Shown here: positions 18,034 through 26,265 of the stretch, in pieces
Position numbering within the stretch: the first letter of the stretch is position 1
Layout: each line of letters opens with the position of its first letter
Source of the DNA: Sneathiella glossodoripedis JCM 23214
GTDB taxonomy: Bacteria > Pseudomonadota > Alphaproteobacteria > Sneathiellales > Sneathiellaceae
Assembly (NCBI RefSeq): GCF_000616095.1
Contig: NZ_BAMS01000002.1
Location: forward strand, 124,001-188,000
Direction: 5' to 3'
Length of the DNA: 64,000 nt
Notes under the pieces: model-generated
The model's input: the letters and a program-made list of their open reading frames with translations, nothing else
The model's database searches: none
Told to the model about the DNA's origin: nothing
Made by a program: the position numbers and the translations under genes

Positions 18034-18426
18034 ATGACCGATACACTGGATCTGTCCAATTTTGATTTTGCCCACCGCGCCGAGGCGGGGGCGGCACTGA
18101 CCTTGCTGCACCCGATCACTGGTGAGGTGCTTGACGTTGTTATCCGGTTGCGGGGGATGGATGCGCCGGCATGGCATGCAGTTATTCGGGAGCAGATCGA
18201 TACTCAAATAAATGCTGGCAAACGCTCACTGACGGCAGCGGAGTTGGAAGAGGCTCATATTGAACGGCTGGCGCGGGCGACGATTGAATGGCAGGGGGTT
18301 GTTTATCAGGGGCATTCGCTCGTCTGCACGCCAGCCAATGCCAGACGGCTTTATTCAGAACAACTCTGGATCAGGGAGCAGGTCGCGCGGTTTGTGGAGG
18401 ACCGCGAAAATTTTTTTGGCGAATGA
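18034..18426 (+). CDS. Tail assembly chaperone, gpG-like
   Basis: A 130-residue protein that binds and guides the tape measure during tail assembly. It begins MTDTLDLSNFDFAHRAEAGA, has the beta core LTLLHPITGEVLDVVIRL, and ends REQVARFVEDRENFFGE. Its last codons carry a slippery sequence (18408-18417) that can shift ribosomes by -1 into the following open frame, as in the lambda G/GT pair. The stop at 18424-18426 overlaps the ATG of the next gene. Confidence 0.75.
   Translation: MTDTLDLSNFDFAHRAEAGAALTLLHPITGEVLDVVIRLRGMDAPAWHAVIREQIDTQINAGKRSLTAAELEEAHIERLARATIEWQGVVYQGHSLVCTPANARRLYSEQLWIREQVARFVEDRENFFGE
18408..18417 (+). promoter_or_regulatory. Programmed -1 frameshift slippery site
   Basis: In frame the codons read GAA AAT TTT TTT GGC. 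This contains A-AAT-TTT (18408-18414), a canonical X-XXY-YYZ heptamer, and T-TTT-TTT (18411-18417). A -1 shift gives FFWRMTEQFLGA and enters the downstream frame, producing a fused gpGT-like protein. Confidence 0.75.
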
Positions 18427-18797
18427 CGGAGCAGTTTCTGGGGGCGTGCAGGCGCCGCTTGCTTGAACTTGTGCCCGTCAATTCCAAAGGCGTGAGCGCA
18501 GCCGCCATTGAGCGGCAGGCGCAAAAGCATTTAACCGTATCTGAAGGCGTACCACTGCCACCCGCGCAGGAAGGATTTCCTGACTGTTTAGCGCATGTGT
18601 GGGATTGGTTTGCAGAACTGCTGCCGGTAATGGCTGGTGACTGGCAGAGGGGACATGTCCCGATACTGGATTTGGCGGCGACTATTGAGCTGCTGTTTGG
18701 CATCAAGCCCCACGGCTGGGAGGTGCGACTGGTTCTGCAAATGATCGGGCAGTTTCGAAAAGTATGTGAGCCGTTGAATTTCAACAGGACTGAATGA
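18423..18797 (+). CDS. Tail assembly chaperone, gpT-like extension
   Basis: A 124-residue frame that is probably made mainly as the C-terminal part of a -1 frameshift product with the preceding gene, giving about 250 residues. Independent start at ATG 18423 is possible but the only ribosome-binding site is weak. The segment FPDCLAHVWDWFAELLPVMA and the helix GWEVRLVLQMIGQFRKVCEP fit the acidic/helical T extension that recruits tail tube protein. The coding frame is -1 relative to the G-like gene. Confidence 0.68.
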   Translation: MTEQFLGACRRRLLELVPVNSKGVSAAAIERQAQKHLTVSEGVPLPPAQEGFPDCLAHVWDWFAELLPVMAGDWQRGHVPILDLAATIELLFGIKPHGWEVRLVLQMIGQFRKVCEPLNFNRTE

Positions 18798-18816
18798 ACG
18801 GAGGAGGGAGAGAAGA

Positions 18817-19497
18817 ATGCCCGAGGATTTAGGCACCATTGGACTTGAAATTGAAACAAGGGGATATGAGCAGGTTATGGAGAATTTGGACCGATTGCTG
18901 GCAAAAACTGCGGATGTAACGCGCGCATATCGTGCACCGGTTACCCCAGCGTTGAAAGGACAAAGCTCAGCCCGGTCTGCTCAGGGTGAGCTCAATGAAA
19001 TTTCGCTTACCGCCAATCATGTTTCCAAAAGTCTGCGCAGCGTCTTGGGGCGCAGTTTCGATCAATTTTTAACGCGCGGGGCAGATGCAAAAAGCCTGCT
19101 GCGGGATCTGGAAAAAGAAGCCCTCGCGTTTGGATCATCCCTTTTTACAGGTAAACGGCAAACAACAGGGGGGGATCTGTTTTCCGGTTTGTTCAGTGGC
19201 GCAGGGGATCTGTTGAGCCGGGCCTTTGCCGGATTTGCAAGCGGTGGTGAGTTTCGTGTTGGCGGTGCCGCTGGCCGCGACAGAAATCTGGTGGGCCTGC
19301 GTTTGAGCCGTGGTGAGCAGGTGCGTATTCAAACACCGTCCCAGCAACGCCGTGAAAAAGAACCGGCAGCAGCGGGCAATTTCACTTTTAACTATCAAAT
19401 CAGCACACCGGATGTGGACGGGTTTCGTCGCAGTCAAGGCCAGTTGCAGGCAGAAGCGCTTAAATCCGCCCGCCGGGTGCTGGACAGAAACGGGTGA
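18817..19497 (+). CDS. Short tape measure protein, GTA gp11-like
   Basis: A 226-residue protein in the tape measure position. It starts DLGTIGLEIETRGYEQVMEN, has a helical middle (SKSLRSVLGRSFDQFLTRGA), a Gly-rich hydrophobic segment (GGDLFSGLFSGAGDLLSRAF), and the FASGGEFRVGGAAGRDRNLV loop common in alphaproteobacterial short tape measures such as the Rhodobacter GTA gp11 (about 220 residues). Tape measure length sets tail length, so this particle should have a short tail. GGAGGGAG precedes the ATG. Confidence 0.78.
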   Translation: MPEDLGTIGLEIETRGYEQVMENLDRLLAKTADVTRAYRAPVTPALKGQSSARSAQGELNEISLTANHVSKSLRSVLGRSFDQFLTRGADAKSLLRDLEKEALAFGSSLFTGKRQTTGGDLFSGLFSGAGDLLSRAFAGFASGGEFRVGGAAGRDRNLVGLRLSRGEQVRIQTPSQQRREKEPAAAGNFTFNYQISTPDVDGFRRSQGQLQAEALKSARRVLDRNG

Positions 19498-19502
19498 ACG
19501 GT

Positions 19503-20105
19503 ATGGGATTTCACGATATTCGATTTCCGCAACATATTTCCTATGGTGCGGTGGGCGGGCCGCGTTTTTCGACAACCATTCAGCAACTGAATTCCGGGCA
19601 TGAACGGCGCAATATAAACTGGTCCGCCGCACGGCGGGAATATCGGGTTGATGTCAGCCCAAGCCGCGGCGATGAATGGCGGGCTTTGCTGGACTTTTTT
19701 CACGCGCGTCTTGGCCGGGCTTATGGCTTTCGGTTAAAGGATTTCGCCGATTTTGAACTTATCGACGGAGTTATCGCCACAGGAGATGATACGCGTCAGA
19801 GTTTTCAGATTTGCAAAATTTATGAAGCGGCAGGCGACTGGCCCCATCGCCGTGATTTGAAAAAGATTGTACCGGGAAGCGTCTCCGTTCGTCTGGATGG
19901 GATTTTGCGCGAAACGGGCTGGTCGGTGGATACTGGAACGGGTGAGCTGAGCTTCGATACGCCACCAGATTCCGGAGCCGTCATATCAGTGAGCTGTGAA
20001 TTTGATGTGCCGGTCCGCTTTGACACTGACCTTATGGAAGCAGCCATCCCCGGGCCGGATGTTCATCACTGGCAAAGTGTTCAACTGGTGGAGCTGCGCG
20101 TATGA
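19503..20105 (+). CDS. GTA gp12-like distal tail protein (DUF2460)
   Basis: A 200-residue DUF2460/TIGR02217 family protein. It opens MGFHDIRFPQHISYGAVGGP and contains RREYRVDVSPSRGDEWRALL and FFHARLGRAYGFRLKDFADF, the family's strongest signatures. It forms the distal tail ring between tube and baseplate hub. ATG 19503 fits the family's MGFH opening; a GTG at 19494 overlaps the previous stop. Normal length. Confidence 0.9.
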   Translation: MGFHDIRFPQHISYGAVGGPRFSTTIQQLNSGHERRNINWSAARREYRVDVSPSRGDEWRALLDFFHARLGRAYGFRLKDFADFELIDGVIATGDDTRQSFQICKIYEAAGDWPHRRDLKKIVPGSVSVRLDGILRETGWSVDTGTGELSFDTPPDSGAVISVSCEFDVPVRFDTDLMEAAIPGPDVHHWQSVQLVELRV

Positions 20106-20947
20106 AACCAATTTCAGCGGAGATGGAAGCGCATCTGGCCGGGGACGTGTCGAGCCTTTGCAGTTGCTGGCGGATTGTCAGAGGCGATGGGGTGGAAATC
20201 TGTCTCACCGATCACGACCAAAATATTGAGTTTGAAGGGAAGAGCTATCTGTCCAGTGATGGGTATGACCGAAGCGCATTGAAAAACAGTGTTGGTCTGA
20301 CAACGGATGAAACAGAAATTGTGGGGCTGATCAGTTCAAACTGGCTGGCGGAGGCCGATTTGCAAAATGGAGCCTATGACAATGCCGAGATTTTCTATTT
20401 TCTGGTGAACTGGCAGGACCTTTCAATGGGCAGTATTGAGTTGCGGCGCGGGCGAATTGGCGAGGTGCGCTGGAGCCACGGACAGTTCAGTGCGGAGCTT
20501 CGGGGATTGGGTGATGCCTTTCGCCGCCAGATGGGCCATGTGATTACCCCCGGATGTCGCGCGGACCTGGGAGATGGTGCATGCACAGTGCCGCTGGAGG
20601 CGCTGGGGCAGGATGTCAGCATTAAAGAAGTGCTGAGCGATTATGAATTTGAGCTGGAAGGCTATCTGGCGAGCGGACATTCAATGGTGGGGGGATTGCT
20701 GCGTTTTGGCGATGGAGCAAATGCAGGCCGATCCTTTGAAATTATTGATTTTGACGGTGCATTGGCGCGGGCTCGTCTGTTTACAGCTCCGCCAGAGCTT
20801 GTGCAGATCAATGATGGCGCGCGTCTTTATCCCGGATGTGACAAGCGCTTTGCAACCTGCCGTGATGTTTTTGCCAACGTGGAGAATTTCAGGGGGTTTC
20901 CCCATGTGCCGGGATTGGATGCATTGCTGGAGCCCGCGGATGGATAA
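20102..20947 (+). CDS. GTA gp13-like baseplate hub (DUF2163)
   Basis: A 281-residue DUF2163 family protein: it starts ISAEMEAHLAGDVSSLCSCW, shows RRGRIGEVRWSHGQFSAELR and FRRQMGHVITPGCRADLGDG, and ends with a Cys-rich DKRFATCRDVFANVENFRGF. The Cys residues (CRADLGDGAC, CDKRFATC) may bind an iron-sulfur cluster, as reported for the gp13 of the Rhodobacter GTA. Its start overlaps the previous stop as ATGA, so the tail-tip genes are translationally coupled. Confidence 0.9.
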   Translation: MKPISAEMEAHLAGDVSSLCSCWRIVRGDGVEICLTDHDQNIEFEGKSYLSSDGYDRSALKNSVGLTTDETEIVGLISSNWLAEADLQNGAYDNAEIFYFLVNWQDLSMGSIELRRGRIGEVRWSHGQFSAELRGLGDAFRRQMGHVITPGCRADLGDGACTVPLEALGQDVSIKEVLSDYEFELEGYLASGHSMVGGLLRFGDGANAGRSFEIIDFDGALARARLFTAPPELVQINDGARLYPGCDKRFATCRDVFANVENFRGFPHVPGLDALLEPADG

Positions 20948-21356
20948 GGCACAGGGTATCGACTGGATCGCCCGCCAGTGGCTTGGTGTGCGCTGGCAAC
21001 ATCAGGGGCGGAGCCGCGAATTTGGGGTGGACTGTATCGGCTTGTGCCTGAAAGTGTTCGAAAGTGCAGGCTACGTATTTGAAGATGAAACCGATTACGC
21101 CCGCCGGAGCGATGGAAGTCGCCTGCATCGGGTTTTGTCGCAGAAGCTGGATCGGGTGCGTGCCGCGGACGCGCAGGCGGGTGATCTGGCACTGTTTAAC
21201 GAAGGGCGCGGCGCAGTGCATGTGGGGATCCTGTCGCGCGTGGGTGAGGAGTTATCTCTCATTCATGCCTATGCGGGGCGCAGAAAAGTTGTGGAGCAAC
21301 CTCTGTCAACTTTTGCCCGGCCTGCAGCAATTTTCAGATTAAAGGGGACAGACTAG
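20940..21356 (+). CDS. NlpC/P60 cell wall peptidase, GTA gp14-like
   Basis: A 138-residue NlpC/P60 peptidase of the tail tip. The catalytic Cys32 is in EFGVDCIGLC, His94 in GAVHVGILSR, and a second His109 in LSLIHAYAG, so the triad is complete. In the Rhodobacter GTA and related phages this enzyme cuts peptidoglycan during DNA entry. The start overlaps the hub gene by eight bases. Confidence 0.9.
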   Translation: MDKAQGIDWIARQWLGVRWQHQGRSREFGVDCIGLCLKVFESAGYVFEDETDYARRSDGSRLHRVLSQKLDRVRAADAQAGDLALFNEGRGAVHVGILSRVGEELSLIHAYAGRRKVVEQPLSTFARPAAIFRLKGTD

Positions 21357-24300
21357 TGGCAACATTGGCATTGAGCGTAGCCGGGGCGGGTCTTGGCCAG
21401 TTGGCGGGAGTTGGCGCAGGGACCGGCTGGATGCTGGGATCCACCCTTGGTCGGTTGCTGACCGCGGAAAAACAGAGTGGCGGTGGAAATCTGGCCCCTT
21501 TGAAAGTGACCGGCGCATCCTACGGAGCGTCAATCCCGATCATTTTTGGCACCATGCGCCTTAGCGGTCAGGTGATCTGGCTTGGAAAATCGCGAACGGT
21601 CAAGGGCGCGCGAGGCGGCGGCAAGGGCAGTGTTGGCGGCGGTCAGGCTGGCATGTCCCAGTCATACAGGGTTGCAAGCTTTGCGATATTGATCTGCGAG
21701 GGCGAGGTGGATTCCCTGCTTAAAATCTGGGCGAACGGAACGTCACTGTTTGATAGTGAGGGGTTGGATGCGCGGCAGGTTTCAGGCCTTTCCTTTCGCT
21801 TTTATAAGGGAGATGACACTCAGGAGTGTGATCCGCTGATTGTTGCGGAGCAGGACGGGGGGAGTGCACCTGCTTACCGGGGATGCAGTTATGTGGTGTT
21901 TGAAGATCTGAACCTGTCGTCTTTTGGCAATCGTATCCCCAATTTTGAATTTCTGGTAACCCGGCAGGCGACGGACAGCTATCCGTCCCGGGCGGGGCAA
22001 GCTGCAACCTATTATCCGCAGCAGATGGTACTGCACAGCCAGCGCGGTGATGTGGTGACTTGTGAAACAGGCGCAGTTGGCAAAGCCCGTCTGTTGGATT
22101 TGCAGACGGTTTCCATTCGAAGCGAAGCCGATGTGAATGTCACCTTTCCAGAATTGGACAATCCATTTCGGGGGCTTAGCCGGGATCGGGATGGGAATAT
22201 CTGGGTTGGCAGCAAGCGCGCCGGTGAAAATGCCAGAATTCACAAATTCAATTCCCTGATCATGGCTGAGGAGGCTGAAGCCTTGCTTCCTGATGGGGTG
22301 GGTAACATCAGATGGTCCGTTGATATACAGAACCCGCTGGGTGATACGGCGGTGCAGGTTGCAGGGAGTGACATGCAGGCACAGGTGCTGGTTTTCGGCC
22401 CCACGCTTGATGTGCTCAAGCTTGTTGATGTTGAGGCGCAATCCTGCGCTGGTGCGCTGCGCGACCGGCAGGAACAGGCGTGGGTTGCCATGTTCGGTTA
22501 CCTGCCCGCAAGTCCAACCCATGATTTGCAGATCGTGCGGGTGTCGATTACAGCGCAGTCAGATCCAACGGGAACATTGATTGTCCCTGAGCATGAAATT
22601 TTCAATGTAACGTCGAGCGATCTGGGTGCGGGGTACGCGCTTGATACCAATAAAGAATGCCGGATGCTGCGGTATATTGCCGGGCAGGAAGAGCTGGTAT
22701 TTCAGCATGAGGATTGCCTGTTCAAATGGTCAACCGTCAGTAAATCTGTGACGGAAATTCGCGGCGGGATTTCAAATTACAGCTTCATCGGGCATGCCTA
22801 TGAGGGAGATGAGCTGGTCTTTCTAACGCCTGATTTGTGGGTTGTGTATTTTCGCGATGCTGACCTTGAAGAGGTTGCCCGGGTTGATTTGCGCAACTTT
22901 GCGGATCTTGGCTCCCTGGCGGGCGTTGTTCATGATCCGCTTTCGGACAGTGTGCTGGTACTGCGCCGTGATTTGCCAGCATTGCGCTGTTTTCTGCGAC
23001 GTCAGACGGGTAGCGGCGCGGCATATGCGGCTATTCTGTCTGAGCTGTGCGAGCGGGCGGGGCTATCGCCGGAGCAGTATGATGTGAGCGGGGTAAGGGG
23101 TGCCTGCGACGGGTTTGCATCCGCCCGCCCGGCACGCATTCGTGAAGTTGCTGAACCGTTGATGCTGGCGGGCCAGTTGCAAATGCATGAGCGTCAGGGA
23201 CAGCTTGTCATCGCCAAAAAGAAAGCCGGCGAGCCGCTAGTAATTGAACAATCAAGTATGATGGCGCAGCCGCACTATCACCGTTTGCAGGAAAGTGATC
23301 TGCCTGTTGAGATACGACTTGGTTATCTGGCGAGTGATGCCGGTTTCCAGCAAGGTGCACAACACGCGCGGCGCGCCCATGCCCCTTATGGCACGCAAGC
23401 GGGGCAGGGCGTTGAAAAGCTGACACTTCCCATGGCGCTGGATGCCAGCACTGCGAAGGGAATTTGTCAGCAAAGCCTTTGGGATGGCTGGCAGGAAAGA
23501 CTGCTTGCGGATATGCAGTTATCGAGAGAGTTTCTGGCGCTGGACCCATCGGACAGGATCAAGATTGTCGATGAAGGGGGCAGCCCCCTTTACGAAGGAT
23601 GGATCAACGAAAGCCATTTGGGCGCTGCGCTGGATTTGGAAATCCAATTGACGGGGGCGGCAAATATTGGGGGGGATATGCCCATCGTTGCGGATGCGGG
23701 ATCGGGATATGTGGAGCTGCCCGTTCGCCGGCCGTCATCTGCAGAGCTGCATTTGCTCAACATTCCGCTGTTAAGAGACGAGGAAGCGACAGCGGGTGCC
23801 GGCAGCCGTTTGTATATGGCGGTTGGCGCGCAATCACCATCGCAATGGACAGGGGCGGAAGTTTATCGATCGGCGCTGGGGGACCGGTATGATCCTGTCA
23901 CGACGGTTGAGGAGGATGTGGCCTGGGGAGTGGCTGCAACAGCATTGGGCGCGCCGTTGGACGGCGTGTGGTGCACGGATCGCGCCAATAGTCTGGTCGT
24001 GCGGTTCGCCGATGAAAATGCGCCCCTTGAAAGTGTGAGCGAGCTTGAGATGCTGAACGGTGCCAATGCGGCGCTGGTTGGGGAGGAAATCATCCAGTTT
24101 GCCACCGCAAAGCGATTGCTTGATGGAAGTTATGAGCTTAGCACATTGCTGCGGGGCCGGCGCGGAACGGATTACGCGGTTGCAAAGCATCGAGTGGGGG
24201 AGAAGGTATTATTGCTGAGCCCGCAAACCATCAGTTCTGCATTGCTGCCACTTAATGCAATTGGGCAGGGATATTATTACCGTGCGGCCGGTATCGGTCA

Positions 24301-24679
24301 GTATGTGGAGGAGGCAACCACGCACCGATATGTCCATCAGGGCCGTGATTTGATGCCCTACAGCCCGGTGCATGTGACTGCCAGCAGATCACCCGGCGAA
24401 TTACAGCTTACTTGGGTTCGTCGCAGCCGTCTGGGCGCGGCTGGACTTGCGGATCCTTTGCCGCTGGCTGAGCAGTCAGAGCGCTATGAAATCGTGTTTG
24501 GCTATGAGGCAAAAGCCGTCTCGCATTTTGTGAGCGGGCAAAGCGCTTTTGCCTATGATCTGGCGCAATTTAACGCGGATTTTACCCTTTCGATGGGTGA
24601 ATTGCCGGAGCTTTCAATTGAAATCTATCAACATTCAGATGCTGTCGGGCGCGGGTTCGCAGCGAAGGAGGTCGTTTAA
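21356..24679 (+). CDS. GTA gp15-like tail-tip megatron
   Basis: An 1107-residue central tail-tip protein. The N-terminus has a Gly-rich hydrophobic stretch (LGQLAGVGAGTGWMLGSTLG), then GASYGASIPIIFGTMRLSGQ, characteristic of the GTA gp15 / phage tail_3 group. A WD/NHL-like beta domain appears inserted at about 215-510 (repeated short strands such as GNIWVGSKRAGENARIHKFN), and the C-terminal part has LRGRRGTDYAVAKHRVGEKV, shared with this family. It starts GTG at 21356, overlapping the peptidase stop. It is thought to carry receptor binding and the DNA exit channel. Confidence 0.88.
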   Translation: MATLALSVAGAGLGQLAGVGAGTGWMLGSTLGRLLTAEKQSGGGNLAPLKVTGASYGASIPIIFGTMRLSGQVIWLGKSRTVKGARGGGKGSVGGGQAGMSQSYRVASFAILICEGEVDSLLKIWANGTSLFDSEGLDARQVSGLSFRFYKGDDTQECDPLIVAEQDGGSAPAYRGCSYVVFEDLNLSSFGNRIPNFEFLVTRQATDSYPSRAGQAATYYPQQMVLHSQRGDVVTCETGAVGKARLLDLQTVSIRSEADVNVTFPELDNPFRGLSRDRDGNIWVGSKRAGENARIHKFNSLIMAEEAEALLPDGVGNIRWSVDIQNPLGDTAVQVAGSDMQAQVLVFGPTLDVLKLVDVEAQSCAGALRDRQEQAWVAMFGYLPASPTHDLQIVRVSITAQSDPTGTLIVPEHEIFNVTSSDLGAGYALDTNKECRMLRYIAGQEELVFQHEDCLFKWSTVSKSVTEIRGGISNYSFIGHAYEGDELVFLTPDLWVVYFRDADLEEVARVDLRNFADLGSLAGVVHDPLSDSVLVLRRDLPALRCFLRRQTGSGAAYAAILSELCERAGLSPEQYDVSGVRGACDGFASARPARIREVAEPLMLAGQLQMHERQGQLVIAKKKAGEPLVIEQSSMMAQPHYHRLQESDLPVEIRLGYLASDAGFQQGAQHARRAHAPYGTQAGQGVEKLTLPMALDASTAKGICQQSLWDGWQERLLADMQLSREFLALDPSDRIKIVDEGGSPLYEGWINESHLGAALDLEIQLTGAANIGGDMPIVADAGSGYVELPVRRPSSAELHLLNIPLLRDEEATAGAGSRLYMAVGAQSPSQWTGAEVYRSALGDRYDPVTTVEEDVAWGVAATALGAPLDGVWCTDRANSLVVRFADENAPLESVSELEMLNGANAALVGEEIIQFATAKRLLDGSYELSTLLRGRRGTDYAVAKHRVGEKVLLLSPQTISSALLPLNAIGQGYYYRAAGIGQYVEEATTHRYVHQGRDLMPYSPVHVTASRSPGELQLTWVRRSRLGAAGLADPLPLAEQSERYEIVFGYEAKAVSHFVSGQSAFAYDLAQFNADFTLSMGELPELSIEIYQHSDAVGRGFAAKEVV

Positions 24680-25488
24680 TGTCATTACTTGATTTACCTC
24701 AAATCGCCGAGGCGCAGGCTGCGGCCTATGTCACGTCCAATGATGCGGATGCACTGCTGGAGAAGGCGTTGTGTCGGGGAAAAGTCGATCACGATGCCAG
24801 TGGTGGGAGCTTTTCGATGGATGTTACTGATTTCAAAGAAAATTTTTACCATCGCATTAGCGGTACAGCCAGGGCAGCGTTTACTGTTACGGTTCCAGCC
24901 TCCCAGCGGCCATTTATGGTGGAAAATGGAACCCGCGCCGAGGCAACCATCGGGACCGGAAGCGGTGCGATGGTTGCGATCAAGAGCGGTGAATGCCAGC
25001 TCTGTTACGGAGATGGGAGCGGTGTGCGCGGTCTTGTAATAACCGCAACCGCGCCTGCTGTGAGCCTTTTTTCAGGTGCGCTTGTAACGCTGAGTAGCGA
25101 TTTTTCCGTTTCAAGCACCAGTCTGACACCCGTGAATTGGGCTTCCGCCGAATATGACCAAGGGGGGTATTTTGCAGGCTCAGGAAATAGTGAGCTGGTG
25201 GTGCCTGCTGGCGTTAGCAAGGTTGTGCTTCGGGCGCAGGTCAGATGGAACGAAAATTCCAGCAATACGCGCGAGTTGCTTTTTTATAAAAACGGTAGCG
25301 CCAGTTATAGCGGCCGAGCTTATGTGAGCGAGGATGCGCAGGATAACCTGATCCAGAATATTACATCACCCGCATTGGCAGTTACCACCGGAGACAGCTT
25401 TCAGTGTGTGGTCTGGCAGAATAGCAAAAACGATCAAAAGGTGCTCAGTGGTCCGAGCAGCTGGTTTTCAATCGAGGCCGTTGGTTAA
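24679..25488 (+). CDS. Tail fibre-like adhesion protein
   Basis: A 269-residue protein starting one base into the megatron stop. The first half (1-120) has FYHRISGTARAAFTVTVPAS and VMVAIKSGECQLCYG-like strands; the C-terminal half (130-269) has the YDQGGYFAGSGNSELVVPAG and ARAQVRWNENSS-type pattern of C1q/TNF-like jelly-roll fibre heads. It most likely makes host surface contact. Such genes vary quickly in phages, so the identity of the receptor cannot be inferred. Confidence 0.6.
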   Translation: MSLLDLPQIAEAQAAAYVTSNDADALLEKALCRGKVDHDASGGSFSMDVTDFKENFYHRISGTARAAFTVTVPASQRPFMVENGTRAEATIGTGSGAMVAIKSGECQLCYGDGSGVRGLVITATAPAVSLFSGALVTLSSDFSVSSTSLTPVNWASAEYDQGGYFAGSGNSELVVPAGVSKVVLRAQVRWNENSSNTRELLFYKNGSASYSGRAYVSEDAQDNLIQNITSPALAVTTGDSFQCVVWQNSKNDQKVLSGPSSWFSIEAVG

Positions 25489-25500
25489 TCAGGAGGGAAA

Positions 25501-25704
25501 ATGGAACGACTGGAACAGGAACTGGGCGCGCTTCGCACCCGAATTGAAACAATGCATCTGGATATGGTGGAGGTTCGCGAGGATTTGAAAGGGTTGATGC
25601 GCGAGGTCAGCATGGGACGCGGTGCGGTCAAGGTGCTGGGGGTTGTTGGAACGTTGATCGTAGCCGTCAGCAGTTTCGGGGCCTGGTTGGCGCAGATTTT
25701 ATAG
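25501..25704 (+). CDS. Small coiled-coil membrane protein, holin candidate
   Basis: A 67-residue protein. Residues 1-38 form a charged coiled coil (MERLEQELGALRTRIETMHL), followed by one membrane segment (VLGVVGTLIVAVSSFGAWLA). Ribosome-binding site AGGAGGG. This size and layout resemble small hemolysin XhlA-like or holin-associated proteins coded at the end of phage tail modules. Lysis function is an inference from position. Confidence 0.6.
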   Translation: MERLEQELGALRTRIETMHLDMVEVREDLKGLMREVSMGRGAVKVLGVVGTLIVAVSSFGAWLAQIL

Positions 25705-25731
25705 GATTATCATCAAAGGAGGAAAACAGGA

Positions 25732-25938
25732 ATGCATGGAATTATGGAAAATCTGGGTGATGCAACATTATTTGCCGGGCAGATGCTGGCTTTGCTTGTC
25801 ACGGCAGCCACAATAATTACGGCGCTTACGCCCAGCAAGTCTGACAATGAATTGCTGGATCGGGTTTTGGGGTACCTGAATTTGATCGCCGGAAATGTGG
25901 GACACAATCGTAATGCAGACGACCGGGAAATTTACTAG
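25732..25938 (+). CDS. Small membrane protein of the phage cluster
   Basis: A 68-residue protein with one hydrophobic helix (residues about 12-32, [20 protein letters not shown]) and a polar C-terminus. AAAGGAGG precedes the ATG. It follows the coiled-coil membrane protein by 27 bases. Together they could be a holin pair, but no homology is obvious. Confidence 0.5.
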   Translation: MHGIMENLGDATLFAGQMLALLVTAATIITALTPSKSDNELLDRVLGYLNLIAGNVGHNRNADDREIY

Positions 25939-25948
25939 GGGGGGTAAA

Positions 25949-26257
25949 ATGGTAATGATTATCAAGAAAAAGGACAGCATCGAACTGCAGGCATTTAATG
26001 GAGCGGCTTTTGGGCTGCAAAGGGCGGCGAACGACAATCAGCCACTTGATGCCGAGCGGCTGCTTGAAGAGATCGAGGGGGCGGCCAACGACAACTATGA
26101 AGAGGAAGAACTGTCAGGCCTTGGCCTGACGGGACTTACATGCGCAGAGCCGCAGGATGAAGAGGGGGGGATCATGGCGCGCGCCGAAGTCGATACCCCC
26201 GCCGAGCTTGATTTCACGCATTCCGTATCGCGCCGGCGAGGATTTTTAAGTGAATGA
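25949..26257 (+). CDS. Hypothetical protein at the end of the phage cluster
   Basis: A 102-residue acidic protein, with two similar AANDN motifs (AANDNQPLDAERLLEEIEGA then AANDNYEEEEL). The AANDN(Q/Y) string is seen in many small alphaproteobacterial proteins. There is a strong GGGGGGG site before ATG 25949. No membrane segment. Last gene on this strand before the convergent GrlR-like gene. Function unknown. Confidence 0.55.
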   Translation: MVMIIKKKDSIELQAFNGAAFGLQRAANDNQPLDAERLLEEIEGAANDNYEEEELSGLGLTGLTCAEPQDEEGGIMARAEVDTPAELDFTHSVSRRRGFLSE

Positions 26258-26265
26258 CAGGTGCT

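Larger units (their letters stand above)
9152..26257. mobile_element. GTA-like or domesticated prophage cluster
   Basis: About 17 kb coding for repressor, packaging, head, connector, tail and tail-tip functions in phage order, nearly all on the plus strand with coupled starts. No integrase, excisionase, recombination or replication gene is visible, and I found no att repeat or tRNA at the edges. The tail half mirrors Rhodobacter GTA genes 9-15, while portal and coat are of DUF4055 and P22 types. Boundaries are approximate. Confidence 0.7.

Noticed and set aside
9152-26257. att sites or an integrase for the phage cluster
   Set aside because: The ends were scanned by eye for direct repeats and tRNA fragments and none were seen; the tRNA genes lie about 15 kb away.
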